64,000 nucleotides of DNA, from positions 49,713 through 113,712 of the forward strand of contig NZ_AQQX01000010.1 in assembly GCF_000768315.1 (NCBI RefSeq), read 5' to 3'. Positions 18,805 to 37,271 of the stretch are shown piece by piece. The notes beneath the pieces are model-generated. The model had not been told where the DNA came from and ran no database searches. It worked only from the letters and a program-made list of their open reading frames with translations. Both the position numbers and the translations under genes were made by a program. Positions within the stretch are counted from its first letter, which is position 1; every line of letters begins with the position of its first letter. The stretch is from Pseudooceanicola atlanticus. GTDB taxonomy: Bacteria; Pseudomonadota; Alphaproteobacteria; Rhodobacterales; Rhodobacteraceae.

Positions 18805-20928
18805 TTATGCGTATTTCGACTGGATCTCGTCCGAGATGTTCTGCGGGACCGGGTCGTAATGCGAGAACTGCATCGTGAACTGCGCGCGGCCCGAGGACAT
18901 GGAGCGCAGGTTGTTGATGTAGCCGAACATGTTGGCCAGCGGCACGTTCGCGTCGATCGCGATCGCGTTGCCGCGCGGCTCCTGACCGGAGACCTGGCCA
19001 CGACGGGACGTCAGGTCGCCGATGATGCTACCGGTGTATTCTTCCGGCGTGATCACTTCGACCTTCATGATCGGTTCCAGCAGCTTGGCGCCAGCCTTGC
19101 GCAGACCTTCACGCATGGCCATCCGGGATGCGATTTCGAAGGCCAGAACCGAGGAGTCCACGTCGTGGAACTTACCGTCGATCAGCGCGACCTTGAAGTC
19201 GATCACGGGGAAGCCGGCGAGCGGACCGCTGTCCATGACGGACTGGATGCCCTTTTCGACGCCCGGGATGTATTCCTTCGGAACGGCACCGCCAACGATG
19301 CGGGATTCGAAGGAGTAGCCTTCACCTGCCTCGGTCGGCGAGATGATGAGCTTGACCTCTGCGAACTGACCCGAACCACCCGACTGCTTCTTGTGGGTGT
19401 AGGTGTGCTCGATCTCGTGGGAGATCGTTTCGCGATAGGCCACCTGCGGTGCACCGATGTTGGCTTCGACCTTGAATTCGCGCTTCAGGCGATCGACGAG
19501 GATGTCGAGGTGAAGTTCGCCCATGCCCTTCATGATGGTCTGACCCGATTCCAGGTCGGTTTCCACGCGGAAGGACGGGTCTTCGGCGGCGAGGCGCGCG
19601 AGGCCCTGGGACATCTTCTCCTGGTCGCCCTTCGTCTTGGGCTCGACCGCGATCTCGATCACCGGATCCGGGAAGGTCATCGTTTCGAGAACGACCGGCG
19701 CCTTGGCGTCGCACAGCGTGTCACCGGTGGTGGTGTCCTTCAGACCCGCCAGCGCGATGATGTCGCCTGCGAAGGCTTCTTCGATCTCTTCACGGTTGTT
19801 GGAGTGCATCATCATCATACGACCGATGCGCTCTTTCTTGCCCTTGGTGGAGTTCAGGATCGAGTCACCCTTGTTCATCACGCCGGAATAGATCCGGGTG
19901 AAGGTCAGGGAGCCGACGAAGGGGTCGTTCATGATCTTGAATGCCAGGCCGGCAAACGGCATCGAGTCATCCGCGCGGCGCGGGATGTCACGGGTTTCCG
20001 TTTCGTCATCGGGGCTGAAGCCCATGTAGTCGACGACGTCCAGCGGCGACGGCAGGTAATCGACAACGGCGTTCAGCAGCGGCTGGACACCCTTGTTCTT
20101 GAACGCGGAGCCACACAGAACCGGAACGAATTTCAGGTCCAGCGTACCCTTCCGGATCAGCTGGCGCAGGGTCGGGATGTCGGGCTCGTTGCCTTCCAGG
20201 TATTCCATCATCGCGTCGTCGTCCATTTCGACGGCGTTCTCGATGAGTTTACCGCGCCATTCGTCGGCGAGCTCTTTCAGCTCGTCGCGGATCGGCTGAC
20301 GGGTCCAGGAGGCGCCCAGGTCTTCACCCTTCCAGGTCCACTCTTCCATGGTGACCAGGTCGATGATGCCTTCCAGCTCGTTCTCGGCGCCGATCGGAAT
20401 CTGGATCGGGGCCGGGATCGCGCCGGTGCGGTCTGCGATCATCTTCACGCAGTTGAAGAAGTCGGCGCCGATCTTGTCCATCTTGTTGACGAAGACGATA
20501 CGCGGAACCTTGTACCGGTCGGCCTGGCGCCAAACGGTTTCGGTCTGCGGCTCGACACCGGCGTTGGCGTCCAGAACGGCGACGGCACCGTCGAGCACGG
20601 CCAGCGAACGTTCGACTTCGATGGTGAAGTCGACGTGACCGGGGGTGTCGATGATGTTCATGCGATACTTGGTATCGTAGGTGCCTTCAGCGGTCGGATC
20701 TTCCTGCCACTGCCAGAAGGTGGTCGTCGCAGCCGAGGTGATGGTGATCCCGCGTTCCTGCTCCTGCTCCATCCAGTCCATGGTGGCCGCACCATCGTGC
20801 ACCTCACCGATGTTGTGAGACTTGCCGGTGTAGAAGAGGATCCGTTCCGAGCAGGTCGTCTTGCCGGCGTCGATATGCGCCATGATACCGAAGTTCCGGT
20901 ACCGCTCGAGGGGATAATCGCGTGCCAT
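18805..20928 (-). CDS. fusA: Elongation factor G
   Basis: A 707-residue EF-G, the translocation GTPase. P-loop AHIDAGKT is at 17-24, followed by DTPGHVDF and NKMDKIGAD, then domains II-V ending with [15 protein letters not shown]. Length is standard. It lies 36 bp after rpsG in the str operon. Confidence 0.99.
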   Translation of the reverse strand: MARDYPLERYRNFGIMAHIDAGKTTCSERILFYTGKSHNIGEVHDGAATMDWMEQEQERGITITSAATTTFWQWQEDPTAEGTYDTKYRMNIIDTPGHVDFTIEVERSLAVLDGAVAVLDANAGVEPQTETVWRQADRYKVPRIVFVNKMDKIGADFFNCVKMIADRTGAIPAPIQIPIGAENELEGIIDLVTMEEWTWKGEDLGASWTRQPIRDELKELADEWRGKLIENAVEMDDDAMMEYLEGNEPDIPTLRQLIRKGTLDLKFVPVLCGSAFKNKGVQPLLNAVVDYLPSPLDVVDYMGFSPDDETETRDIPRRADDSMPFAGLAFKIMNDPFVGSLTFTRIYSGVMNKGDSILNSTKGKKERIGRMMMMHSNNREEIEEAFAGDIIALAGLKDTTTGDTLCDAKAPVVLETMTFPDPVIEIAVEPKTKGDQEKMSQGLARLAAEDPSFRVETDLESGQTIMKGMGELHLDILVDRLKREFKVEANIGAPQVAYRETISHEIEHTYTHKKQSGGSGQFAEVKLIISPTEAGEGYSFESRIVGGAVPKEYIPGVEKGIQSVMDSGPLAGFPVIDFKVALIDGKFHDVDSSVLAFEIASRMAMREGLRKAGAKLLEPIMKVEVITPEEYTGSIIGDLTSRRGQVSGQEPRGNAIAIDANVPLANMFGYINNLRSMSSGRAQFTMQFSHYDPVPQNISDEIQSKYA

Positions 20929-20964
20929 GTTATGCAGCCTTTGGTGGAAGAGTTAGAGGAAGGG

Positions 20965-21438
<474 letters not shown>

Positions 21439-21449
21439 TCAGGATCCTC

Positions 21450-21821
21450 TTACTTCGGACGCTTCGCGCCGTACTTCGAACGACGCTGCTTACGGTCTTT
21501 GACACCCTGGGTATCCAGGACACCACGCAGGATGTGGTAACGGACGCCGGGAAGGTCTTTCACACGGCCGCCGCGGATCAGGACCACGGAGTGTTCCTGC
21601 AGGTTGTGGCTTTCACCCGGGATGTAGCTGATGACTTCGTAACCGTTGGTCAGACGCACCTTGGCCACCTTCCGCATAGCCGAGTTCGGCTTCTTCGGGG
21701 TGGTGGTGTAGACCCGGGTGCAGACGCCGCGTTTCTGCGGGCACTGTTCCAGGTGCATGGATTTGGAGCGTTTCACTTTGGGCTGCCGGGGTTTCCGGAT
21801 CAGCTGTTGGATCGTTGGCAT
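21450..21821 (-). CDS. rpsL: 30S ribosomal protein S12
   Basis: A 123-residue S12. The streptomycin-related lysines are wild type in [18 protein letters not shown] and [12 protein letters not shown]. First gene of the str operon, with a strong promoter about 225 bp upstream. Confidence 0.98.
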   Translation of the reverse strand: MPTIQQLIRKPRQPKVKRSKSMHLEQCPQKRGVCTRVYTTTPKKPNSAMRKVAKVRLTNGYEVISYIPGESHNLQEHSVVLIRGGRVKDLPGVRYHILRGVLDTQGVKDRKQRRSKYGAKRPK

Positions 21822-22195
21822 CGGGCGTCGTTCCCCATTCTCTCACATATGCGTGCACCCCGTGGGTGCGGTTTCTCTTGTCTTCACGCTGCGCGCGTCC
21901 ACGCAACGCACAAAAACCGCATGCGTCCCCTCGTTCGCGGGGAACGACGCGGCGGGTTTTACAGAGGATCGGGGCGTTGCAACCCGGATCTTGACCACTT
22001 CGATTCGATAGGCGGCGGGGGCACCCCCAAAGCCGATTGGCGCGCGTATACGGGGAGTCGATTGGGTTGTCAACATACCCTTACCCGCCGGCTTGCCGCG
22101 TGTACGGACGGGTGCAATACTCTGCCCAACGGCCGGTCGCAAGCATCTTCGGGCCAGAGGCACCGGCGATCCGCGTCGGGCAGAAAGGGCAAATC
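21822..22195. other. str operon leader and intergenic region
   Basis: This 374-bp divergent region carries the rpsL promoter, a leader of about 215 nt for rpsL, and an inverted repeat GCACCC / GGGTGC near 21855-21869. No open frame in it has coding character. The plus-strand promoter for the glycosyltransferase-like gene was not identified. Confidence 0.5.
22045..22073 (-). promoter_or_regulatory. Promoter of the str operon (rpsL)
   Basis: On the minus strand TTGACA (22073-22068) is followed after exactly 17 bp by TATACG (22050-22045). The -35 is a perfect housekeeping consensus and the direction points to rpsL. Transcription would start near 22038. Confidence 0.8.
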
Positions 22196-23002
22196 ATGCA
22201 GGTGATAGGGCTGTGCCGCTTCTCCTACCCCGCGCTTGGCGGGTTCCAGGTGATGCATGACAGCGTCGGGGACCGCTCCGCCTACCTCTATGATCCGGCC
22301 AGGATGGAAGAACGGTTCCGCTATTTCGAAGCCTTCACCCTGCCCTCCCTCCGGGCCCAGACCGATCCCGATTTCACCTTCGTCATCGTGGTGGGCGACA
22401 ACCTGCCCGTCGAGGACGGCAACCGGCTGTTCGACCTTGTCGAGGATATCCCCCAGGTCGTCATCCAGGAACACGCCCCCGGCCCGCATCGCGATGTCAT
22501 GAAGGAGGCGATCAACGCGGTCCGCCAGCATGACAGCGCAACCCTGCAATTCCGGTTGGACGATGACGATGCCGTGGGGCGTGATTTCGTCGCCCGCCTG
22601 CGTCAGGAAGGCGAAAAACGCGCCGACGCCCTGAAGGGCAATCGGCATCTCGCGATCGATTTCCGCAACGGATTCATCGCCGCGCCGGGGCCGGAGGGCA
22701 TCCATGCCATGTCCACCGCCAGGAAGTTCATGACCGCGGGCCTCGCCGTTGCCTTCGAACCGCGGGTCCGGTCCACGGTGATGAACTACAGCCACGTGAA
22801 GCTGGGCCGCTTCATGTCCTGTTTCCATGTCGGCGGCCCGCCGATGTATGTGCGTGGCCATAACCGGTGGAACGATTCCCGCCAGGCCGAAGGGGTGGAG
22901 CCGGAAGACCTGAGCCTGCTGGATGCCGAGGGCGAGGCGCTGTTTCAGGACCGGTTCGGCATCAATGCCGATCGGGTGCGCGAGATCTTCACGGACGGGT
23001 AG
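22196..23002 (+). CDS. Putative rhamnosyltransferase (PF11316-like)
   Basis: A 268-residue cytosolic protein of the putative rhamnosyltransferase family. Markers are MQVIGLCRFSYP at the start, RMEERFRYFEAFTLPSLRAQ, DPDFTFVIVVGDNLP and the acidic DDDDAVGRDF, which corresponds to the DxD-like nucleotide-sugar site of GT-A folds. Start chosen at 22196 because AAAGGG precedes it and it aligns with the second family member at 23882-24685. Its last 14 bases overlap the convergent permease gene. Substrate unknown; presumably surface polysaccharide. Confidence 0.8.
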   Translation: MQVIGLCRFSYPALGGFQVMHDSVGDRSAYLYDPARMEERFRYFEAFTLPSLRAQTDPDFTFVIVVGDNLPVEDGNRLFDLVEDIPQVVIQEHAPGPHRDVMKEAINAVRQHDSATLQFRLDDDDAVGRDFVARLRQEGEKRADALKGNRHLAIDFRNGFIAAPGPEGIHAMSTARKFMTAGLAVAFEPRVRSTVMNYSHVKLGRFMSCFHVGGPPMYVRGHNRWNDSRQAEGVEPEDLSLLDAEGEALFQDRFGINADRVREIFTDG

Positions 23003-23885
23003 ACGGCACTGCCGCGCGCCGGGTGACCTGCAATTCGCGGTAGAAGGAATAAAGCCCGGACCCGACCACAATCGCCGCACCCAACAGGGTCAGCGGCGCC
23101 GGAAAGTCGCCGAAGACGACAAAGCCCAGCAGCAACGCCCAGAGCAGCGCGGTATAGCGGAAGGGCGAGACAAAGCTGACCTCGCCCACGCGCATCGCCT
23201 GGACGGAGCAGATATAGGCGCCGACGATCACCACCACCGCCCCCAGGATCAGGCCGCCGCTGACCGGGGTCAGCGCCACCCATTCGACGTTCACGCTATA
23301 AAGTCCGAAGGCCACGCAGACGAGGCCCGAGGTGATCGCCGTCACCAGGAAGGTCGGCGCCTCACGGGACAATTTCCGTGTGACGATGTCGCGCACGGTG
23401 ATGCACCCCACAGCGATCAGCGTGTAGATGGCGAAGATGTTGAACCCTTCGGGCCCAGGCCGCACGATCAGCAGCACGCCGACGAACCCCGCCGCCACCG
23501 CGCTGGCCCGGCGCCACCCCACCGGTTCGTTCAGAAAGATCGCGGCCGCGACCATCACGACGAGCGGGGCCGATTGCAGCACGGCCGTGACATTGGCCAG
23601 CGGCATGTTGAACAGCGCGTTCAGGAAGAAATACGCCGTCGCGACCTCGGCCAGTCCTCGGATCACCGCCAGCCCTGCATCGCGCCGGGACAGGCCCCGC
23701 CGGAACGCACCGGTCCGCGCGGCCAGCGCCAGCAGCACCAGCGTGACCGCGCCATTGCGCAGCGTCAGGATCTGGTAGAGCGAAACCTCCCCGGCCAGGG
23801 ATTTCATGAAGACGTCGTTCAGGGTGAAAAGCGCCATGGACAGGGCCATGATCAACGCGCCCTTCATATTGTCGGTCAGGATCAC
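22989..23885 (-). CDS. EamA/DMT-family membrane permease
   Basis: A 298-residue inner-membrane protein with about ten hydrophobic helices in two EamA repeats (first repeat begins ALIMALSMALFTLNDVFMK; second AIYTLIAVGCITVRDIVTRK). The drug/metabolite transporter superfamily exports small metabolites; the substrate cannot be told. Its ATG overlaps the stop of the upstream glycosyltransferase-like gene by 4 bases, so the two are translationally coupled. Confidence 0.9.
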   Translation of the reverse strand: MILTDNMKGALIMALSMALFTLNDVFMKSLAGEVSLYQILTLRNGAVTLVLLALAARTGAFRRGLSRRDAGLAVIRGLAEVATAYFFLNALFNMPLANVTAVLQSAPLVVMVAAAIFLNEPVGWRRASAVAAGFVGVLLIVRPGPEGFNIFAIYTLIAVGCITVRDIVTRKLSREAPTFLVTAITSGLVCVAFGLYSVNVEWVALTPVSGGLILGAVVVIVGAYICSVQAMRVGEVSFVSPFRYTALLWALLLGFVVFGDFPAPLTLLGAAIVVGSGLYSFYRELQVTRRAAVPSTRP

Positions 23886-24685
23886 TCGGTCAGCCTCAAT
23901 TGCATCAGCGCCTCCGCATCCAGGCCGAAATGCCGCCGGATCTGGCGCTGCACCCGGATGGGCGACAATTCCCCGCGCCGCGGTTCCAGCTGTGGGGTCG
24001 AGGAATTGCCGGGATGGATCGAGCGGATGAAGCCGGGCAGGGAAATGTCGGAATAGACATTGTAATGCGCGGCGAAATTCTTGTGGTTGTAGCGGTAGGG
24101 GTTATGCCCGTCCTCGGGCCGGTGCAGCAGCGTCGTGCCGATGGCCAGCGGGGCCCGCAGATAGGTGTCGGTCAGGCTGTTCTGACCCTCTTCCGCGATC
24201 TCGTAGTAGAACCCCTTGTTCCAGCACAGCATCGTCGCGGTTTCATCCTTCTGGAAGGCCAGCAGCTGACGGCTGATCGTCTTGGACCGTTCCACCATTT
24301 CCAGGTCGACCGCGTCGTCATCGTCGATCCGGAAGGACAGCCGGTGCCCCGATCCATCGGGTGCGACCCGCCCGAAGCTCTGGCGCAGCAGCCTGTAATG
24401 ACGATCCACCGGTGCGGGCCAGACCTCGGTTCCGGCATGGGGCGCGACCAGGTCGCGCAATCGGTCGAGGAATTGTTGCGGCATCTGGTCCGAGGTCAGG
24501 ATCACCAGCCGGAAATCCGGGTCGGTCTGGTTCAACAATGTCGGCAGGGTCAGCGCCTCGAACAGGCGGAACCGCAACTCCATCGCCTCGGGGCGGAAGA
24601 TCCGCTCGGCGATCTCGTCCGGGGTGCCGCGCCGCAGCGTGGTGAAATCCGTGGTCAGAACGGAAAAGCGCATGACGCCCACCAT
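23882..24685 (-). CDS. Second putative rhamnosyltransferase (PF11316-like)
   Basis: A 267-residue paralogue-like relative of the protein at 22196-23002: MRFSVLTTDF, AMELRFRLFEALTLPTLLNQ, DPDFRLVILTSDQMP and IDDDDAVDLEM align in order. It carries a GT-A-type acidic motif and no signal peptide. The start at 24685 (MVGVMRFS) matches the paralogue; the frame is open further but without homology. It is the first gene of a two-gene unit with the DMT permease, ATGA overlap. Confidence 0.8.
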   Translation of the reverse strand: MVGVMRFSVLTTDFTTLRRGTPDEIAERIFRPEAMELRFRLFEALTLPTLLNQTDPDFRLVILTSDQMPQQFLDRLRDLVAPHAGTEVWPAPVDRHYRLLRQSFGRVAPDGSGHRLSFRIDDDDAVDLEMVERSKTISRQLLAFQKDETATMLCWNKGFYYEIAEEGQNSLTDTYLRAPLAIGTTLLHRPEDGHNPYRYNHKNFAAHYNVYSDISLPGFIRSIHPGNSSTPQLEPRRGELSPIRVQRQIRRHFGLDAEALMQLRLTE

Positions 24686-24797
24686 CTGAACCCCGTTGAA
24701 TTCGACCACCCGTCTGCTCCTGCTCCGTTCGCTCAAGCCATGGCATGGCGACGACGCAAAGAAAAGCCCCGGCCCGATCCGGACGCGCCGCCCCGCT

Positions 24798-24869
24798 GCT
24801 TCATCTTGCCGGAAATACTCCGGGGTTGGCGGCAAGGCGCAGCCTTGGCGACAAGGGGCAGAGCCCCTT
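24798..24869. repeat. Dispersed structured repeat, copy 1
   Basis: A 28-bp head (24798-24825, containing TCTTGCCGGAAATACTCCGG) is identical to one at 38938. It is followed by a stem CAAGGC-GCA-GCCTTG (24833-24847) and a stem AAGGGGC-AGA-GCCCCTT (24853-24869). The second copy has different arm sequences but keeps both pairings and both loops (GCA and AGA). It lies in the gap between the glycosyltransferase-like gene and the rpoC terminator. Confidence 0.75.
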
Positions 24870-24931
24870 TCCCCGCGCGCCTTCCACGCCCCTGCCCCGC
24901 CGCGACAGAACGGCAGGGCCGAAAAGAAAAA

Positions 24932-24951
24932 GGCCCCCGAAACCGGGGGCC
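24932..24951 (-). terminator. Terminator of the rpoBC transcript
   Basis: A stem GGCCCCCG / CGGGGGCC with loop AAAC (plus-strand reading) lies 30 bp after the rpoC stop and is followed on the minus strand by TTTTTCTTTTC. Confidence 0.9.
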
Positions 24952-24980
24952 TTTTCATTGTCTCAAGTCAGAGGTCGCGA

Positions 24981-29222
<4,242 letters not shown>

Positions 29223-29293
29223 GTCTTTATCCTAAGTGACAGGGCGGGAAGGATGAGGGCGGGCGACCGGATGGCCGCCCAAAGGCATGCGCC

Positions 29294-33430
<4,137 letters not shown>

Positions 33431-33558
33431 GACGTAAGTCACCTTTCGTTTCACATCAGGGTGCGAATGCCGTCGGGCCCCGGCACTGCGCCCTTAGAAA
33501 CAGGGGGTTCGGATCCATGCCTGGCCACCTTCCCGAATGGTGACCTCCCGATCCAGCG

Positions 33559-33638
33559 AACCTCGCCTTAGAGAGGGGTTTCGCGAAACCCTTCTCTGAG
33601 ACAGGTTCGGCTGGACCCGGAATTTACCGGGTCCAGCC
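33559..33638 (-). other. Two strong hairpins between rplL and rpoB
   Basis: The 255-bp rplL-rpoB gap holds two large inverted repeats in tandem. At 33609-33638 a perfect 12-bp stem GGCTGGACCCGG / CCGGGTCCAGCC closes a six-base loop. At 33570-33597 a 14-bp stem with one G-U-type mismatch is centred on TCGCGA and nested inside GAACCT / AGGTTC (33559-33564, 33603-33608). Neither has a T-run on the minus strand. Position corresponds to the partial attenuator and RNase III site known in this gap in Escherichia coli. Confidence 0.7.
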
Positions 33639-33685
33639 TTGAAATTGACGCGTCAGGCAGGGTGTCCCATGCCCTCCGCACCCAA

Positions 33686-34069
33686 TTACTTGAGCTCGAC
33701 TTCAGCGCCTGCTTCTTCGAGCTTCTTCTTGATCTCTTCGGCTTCGTCCTTGGAGACGCCTTCCTTGACCGGCTTGCCGCCAGCTTCGACCAGCTCTTTG
33801 GCTTCTTTCAGGCCCAGGCCGGTGATGCCGCGAACTTCTTTGATGACGTTGATTTTCTTGTCACCAGCAGCTTTGAGGATGACGTCGAATTCCGTCTTCT
33901 CTTCTTCAGCTGCGCCGCCGGCGTCGCCGCCTGCGGGGCCGGCCATCATGACAGCGCCGCCAGCTGCGGGCTCGATGCCGTATTCGTCTTTCAGGATGGT
34001 TTTCAGTTCTTGTGCTTCGAGAAGGGTCAGACCAACGATCTCTTCAGCAAGTTTCTTCAGATCAGCCAT
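33686..34069 (-). CDS. rplL: 50S ribosomal protein L7/L12
   Basis: A 127-residue stalk protein with N-terminal dimerisation helices, an Ala/Gly/Pro-rich hinge ([18 protein letters not shown]) and the C-terminal factor-binding domain [20 protein letters not shown]. It follows rplJ by 72 bp. Confidence 0.98.
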   Translation of the reverse strand: MADLKKLAEEIVGLTLLEAQELKTILKDEYGIEPAAGGAVMMAGPAGGDAGGAAEEEKTEFDVILKAAGDKKINVIKEVRGITGLGLKEAKELVEAGGKPVKEGVSKDEAEEIKKKLEEAGAEVELK

Positions 34070-34141
34070 TTTACTGTTTCCGTATCTTTAAGATGTGTTC
34101 CAACGATGGGGTGTTCAACCCTACGCCGTCTCAGAGGTTGC

Positions 34142-34654
34142 TTACGCCGCCTTGTCCTCGATCGTGGACAGGATGGAGGCGATGTTCGAAGCAGGGGCGC
34201 CAATGGCACCGGCAATGTTGGACGCGGGCGCGCCGAGCATGCCTGCGATGGTAGCGATAAGCTCCTCGCGGGACGGCATTTTCGACACATCCGTGACACC
34301 TGCACGGTCCAGTGCGTTCTCACCCATTGCACCGCCCAGGATCTCGAATTTCGAGTTTTCCTTGGCGAAGTCCTCGGCCACTTTCGCTGCTGCGACAGGG
34401 TCCTCGGAGAAGGTCAGAACAGTCATACCCGACAGAAGGTCGGCAATGCTTTCGCAAGGCTTTCCATCCAGGGCGATCTTGGCGAGCCTGTTCTTTGCGA
34501 CGCGAACGCTGGCATCGGCTTCACGAGCCTTTGCGCGCAGCGACTGCATCTCGGCAACCGTGAGGCCGGTGTAGTGGGCAACCACCACAACGCCAGAGCT
34601 TTCGAAGATTTGGCCGAGTTCCTCGACCACTTTCTCTTTCTGGGCTCTATCCAC
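34142..34654 (-). CDS. rplJ: 50S ribosomal protein L10
   Basis: A 170-residue L10, the stalk base that carries L12 dimers. It starts [20 protein letters not shown] and includes [14 protein letters not shown] and [12 protein letters not shown] long leader (about 230 nt) with strong secondary structure precedes it, consistent with autogenous control by the L10-L12 complex. Confidence 0.98.
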   Translation of the reverse strand: MDRAQKEKVVEELGQIFESSGVVVVAHYTGLTVAEMQSLRAKAREADASVRVAKNRLAKIALDGKPCESIADLLSGMTVLTFSEDPVAAAKVAEDFAKENSKFEILGGAMGENALDRAGVTDVSKMPSREELIATIAGMLGAPASNIAGAIGAPASNIASILSTIEDKAA

Positions 34655-34670
34655 AGTTTCACTCCAGTTC

Positions 34671-34888
34671 GTGGAGGGTCAGACCCTCCGGCTCAGTTCA
34701 GCCGGGTCAGAAGTCCCGGCCATGCGGGTCCTTACGGGTCCGTCCAATCTCGCCCCGGGCGCTCTTGCGGAGCATCCGAAGAAACTTGGGTCTTTCCCGT
34801 CTCAGGCAGGAATTATGGACCTCGTATCAGGGCCACCCACCGTCTCGGACGAATCGTCTTGAAAGGCGCACTGCACCTCACCAGACAG
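34671..34888 (-). promoter_or_regulatory. Probable L10 leader RNA of rplJL
   Basis: The transcript from the rplJ promoter has an untranslated leader of about 230 nt. It contains the stem GGAGGGTC / GACCCTCC close to the rplJ start and several further pairings such as CCGGCTGA / TCAGCCGG. Leaders at this position bind L10(L12)4 in many bacteria. The assignment is by position and structure; a covariance-model match was not run. Confidence 0.5.
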
Positions 34889-34894
34889 AAGCGC

Positions 34895-34923
34895 TAGCTA
34901 CGTCCTAATGAAACACTTGTAAA
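34895..34923 (-). promoter_or_regulatory. Promoter of rplJL
   Basis: On the minus strand TTTACA (34923-34918), 17 bp spacer, TAGCTA (34900-34895). Start of transcription would be near 34888, giving a leader of about 234 nt. Confidence 0.65.
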
Positions 34924-35100
34924 CCCCCTCGTACGGCAAAAGCGCACGGTGGCGGCGAAGCGCCCAGGTCAGGCCCTGGTTCCGCATCCTGGTCCGGGAC
35001 CCGGCGCGGCGCCTGGGTCACTGGACAGGGGGTTGAGCGAAACTATACTGCGCAATTCCTTTCACCGCCATATCAAAGATTTTCCGGGCAGGAGAACGCC

Positions 35101-35883
35101 ATGAGTGACAACAAGGCCCGCAACGACAGGCGCGGCAAGACGCGGGCCGGTGCAGGCCGCACCCCCGACATCGCCACACTGCGTCGCAAGCTGGCGCGCA
35201 GCCGCGCAAAGGGCCTGCCCAAGGACCTGGAGGCGCGGGGACGCCGTGTTCTGGACGCTTACCTCGGCGCGCTCGAATCGCGGGACGTGCCCGCAGATGC
35301 GGTCCTGTCGGAACTGGCCAGCGGTGAGGCCGCGCGCAAACTGGCCGAGATGACGGGACAGGAGCTGCGCGCCCAGCAACCCGCGATCCTGGCCTCGGCC
35401 GCCTGCGGGGCGGGCTGTGCCTATTGCTGCATCCTGCTGGACGGCGATGGCGGCCTGATCACCGAGGCCGAGGCGCAGCGCCTGCATGCGGCGCTTGGCC
35501 CCGTCGCAGGGGCCGCCGATGGGCGCGACTGGCATCCCCGCGCCTGCCCTGCCCTGGACCCGGCGACGCAGAATTGCCGCGCCTACGACGCGCGCCCGAC
35601 GGTCTGCCGGTCCTTCCTGTCGACCGATGTCGATGCCTGCCGGACCAATGCAGCCGGCGGCAGCGCGGACGGGTCGGGCATGCTGGGCAATCACCTGGAT
35701 TATCTGGCGGTGATCGCGCTCAGTCGCGATCTGCTGAAGGGCACGCGGCGCGTTGCCACCTACAGCCTGGAAAACCTAGCCAAGGCCGCGGTCGAAGGCC
35801 TGCCCCTGGACGAAGCGCTGTCCGCCGCCCGCCACAAGAGCGCCGAACTGGAACATACCTGCCGCGATATCGGCCGCTCCTGA
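35101..35883 (+). CDS. YkgJ-type cysteine-cluster (zinc/iron-chelating) protein
   Basis: A 260-residue cytosolic protein with the CxxxCxxCC cluster of the YkgJ family (Cys102, Cys106, Cys109, Cys110 in ACGAGCAYCC) and further cysteines at 149, 159, 169 and 180 (CPALDPATQNC, PTVCRSFLS). The eight cysteines could bind Zn or an Fe-S cluster; function is not established for the family. The first ~50 residues are strongly basic. GCAGGAG precedes the ATG. It sits on the opposite strand between rplJ and rplA, splitting the usual rplKAJL unit. Confidence 0.85.
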   Translation: MSDNKARNDRRGKTRAGAGRTPDIATLRRKLARSRAKGLPKDLEARGRRVLDAYLGALESRDVPADAVLSELASGEAARKLAEMTGQELRAQQPAILASAACGAGCAYCCILLDGDGGLITEAEAQRLHAALGPVAGAADGRDWHPRACPALDPATQNCRAYDARPTVCRSFLSTDVDACRTNAAGGSADGSGMLGNHLDYLAVIALSRDLLKGTRRVATYSLENLAKAAVEGLPLDEALSAARHKSAELEHTCRDIGRS

Positions 35884-35906
35884 CCCACGACACCCCAAAA
35901 CGAAAA

Positions 35907-35929
35907 GGGGCGGCCCGATGGACCGCCCC
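35907..35929. terminator. Bidirectional terminator between the YkgJ-type gene and rplA
   Basis: A stem GGGGCGG / CCGCCCC with a nine-base loop, CGTTTC on the right and a TTTTCG run on the minus strand. It closes both converging genes. Confidence 0.8.
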
Positions 35930-35952
35930 GTTTCAATCTGTGTTCAGACGGC

Positions 35953-36651
35953 TCAGTTGCCGGTCGCGTTCTCGACGCTGACCGACACGCCCGGGCCCAT
36001 GGAGGAGCTCAGCGAGACCTTCTTCATGTAGGTGCCCTTGGCGCCAGCCGGCTTCGCCTTGGAGACGGCATCCACGAAGGCGCGGATGTTCTCGACCAGC
36101 TTGGCCTCGTCGAAGGAGACCTTGCCGACACCGGCATGAACGACGCCGGCCTTCTCGGCCTTGAACTGCACTTCACCGCCCTTGGCGGCCTGAACGGCCT
36201 CGGCGACATCCATGGTCACGGTGCCAACCTTGGGGTTCGGCATCAGGTTCCGGGGGCCCAGCACCTTACCCAGACGACCGACGATCGGCATCATGTCCGG
36301 GGTTGCGATGCAGCGATCGAATTCGATCGTGCCGCCCTGGATGGTTTCCATCAGGTCCTCGGCCCCGACGATGTCGGCGCCAGCGGCCTTGGCTTCATCC
36401 GCTTTCGGGCCACGGGCGAAGACGGCAACGCGCACGTCCTTGCCGGTGCCGTTCGGCAGGCCGACAACGCCGCGGACCATCTGGTCGGCGTGGCGCGGGT
36501 CGACGCCCAGGTTCATCGCGATCTCGACGGTTTCGTCGAATTTCGTCTTGGCGTTCGCCTTGATCAGCGCAACGGCTTCCTCGACCGACAGGTCTTCCTT
36601 GCCGGCAAAGGCTTCGCGGGCGGCGCGGGTACGTTTTCCAAGCTTAGCCAT
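35953..36651 (-). CDS. rplA: 50S ribosomal protein L1
   Basis: A 232-residue L1 with [30 protein letters not shown] and the C-terminal [21 protein letters not shown]1 forms the mobile stalk and in many bacteria represses rplKA. One base separates it from rplK. Confidence 0.98.
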   Translation of the reverse strand: MAKLGKRTRAAREAFAGKEDLSVEEAVALIKANAKTKFDETVEIAMNLGVDPRHADQMVRGVVGLPNGTGKDVRVAVFARGPKADEAKAAGADIVGAEDLMETIQGGTIEFDRCIATPDMMPIVGRLGKVLGPRNLMPNPKVGTVTMDVAEAVQAAKGGEVQFKAEKAGVVHAGVGKVSFDEAKLVENIRAFVDAVSKAKPAGAKGTYMKKVSLSSSMGPGVSVSVENATGN

Positions 36652-36652
36652 A

Positions 36653-37078
36653 TTACTTCACCTCGATGCCCATGGACTTGGCAGAGCCAAGGATGATCTT
36701 CATGGCCTGGTCGATATCGTTTGCCGACAGGTCCTTCATCTTCGCTTCGGCGATCTCGCGGACCTGGGCAGCGGTCACGGTGCCCACGGTTTCACGGCTC
36801 GGCGTCTTGGCGCCGGATTTCACCTTGGCGGCCTTCTTCAGGTAATAAGACGCGGGCGGCGTCTTGATATCCATCGTGAAGGATTTGTCCTGGTAGTAGG
36901 TGATCACGGTCGGGCACGGCGCACCGGGCTCCATGTCCTGCGTCTTGGCGTTGAACGCCTTGCAGAATTCCATGATGTTGATCCCGCGCTGACCCAGTGC
37001 GGGGCCAACCGGCGGGGACGGGTTTGCCTGCCCGGCAGGCACTTGCAGCTTCATGCTGCCAACGAGCTTCTTGGCCAT
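36653..37078 (-). CDS. rplK: 50S ribosomal protein L11
   Basis: A 141-residue L11 with [20 protein letters not shown] and the C-terminal rRNA-binding end [10 protein letters not shown]. It is the target of thiostrepton-type antibiotics and activates RelA. It lies downstream of a secreted orphan gene that separates it from nusG. Confidence 0.98.
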   Translation of the reverse strand: MAKKLVGSMKLQVPAGQANPSPPVGPALGQRGINIMEFCKAFNAKTQDMEPGAPCPTVITYYQDKSFTMDIKTPPASYYLKKAAKVKSGAKTPSRETVGTVTAAQVREIAEAKMKDLSANDIDQAMKIILGSAKSMGIEVK

Positions 37079-37271
37079 TGGCTTTCCTTTCTCGACACCC
37101 CTCGGACGCGTCTTCGGGGATATGTGTGACGTGGTACGGTCCGGATCACGCGTGACCCTCGCCTTCCACGGGGGGAAGACGCCCCGAGTCGCTGGACCGG
37201 AGCATCAGGTTGCGGCCTTTACAGCCTGACCTGCGGTTTGACAAGGGGCGTGCGGGTCACGCACGGCCAGA

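Noticed and set aside
22070..23080. A 336-codon minus-strand frame opposite the first rhamnosyltransferase-like gene
   Set aside because: The plus-strand frame carries the family motifs and a ribosome binding site; this one does not.
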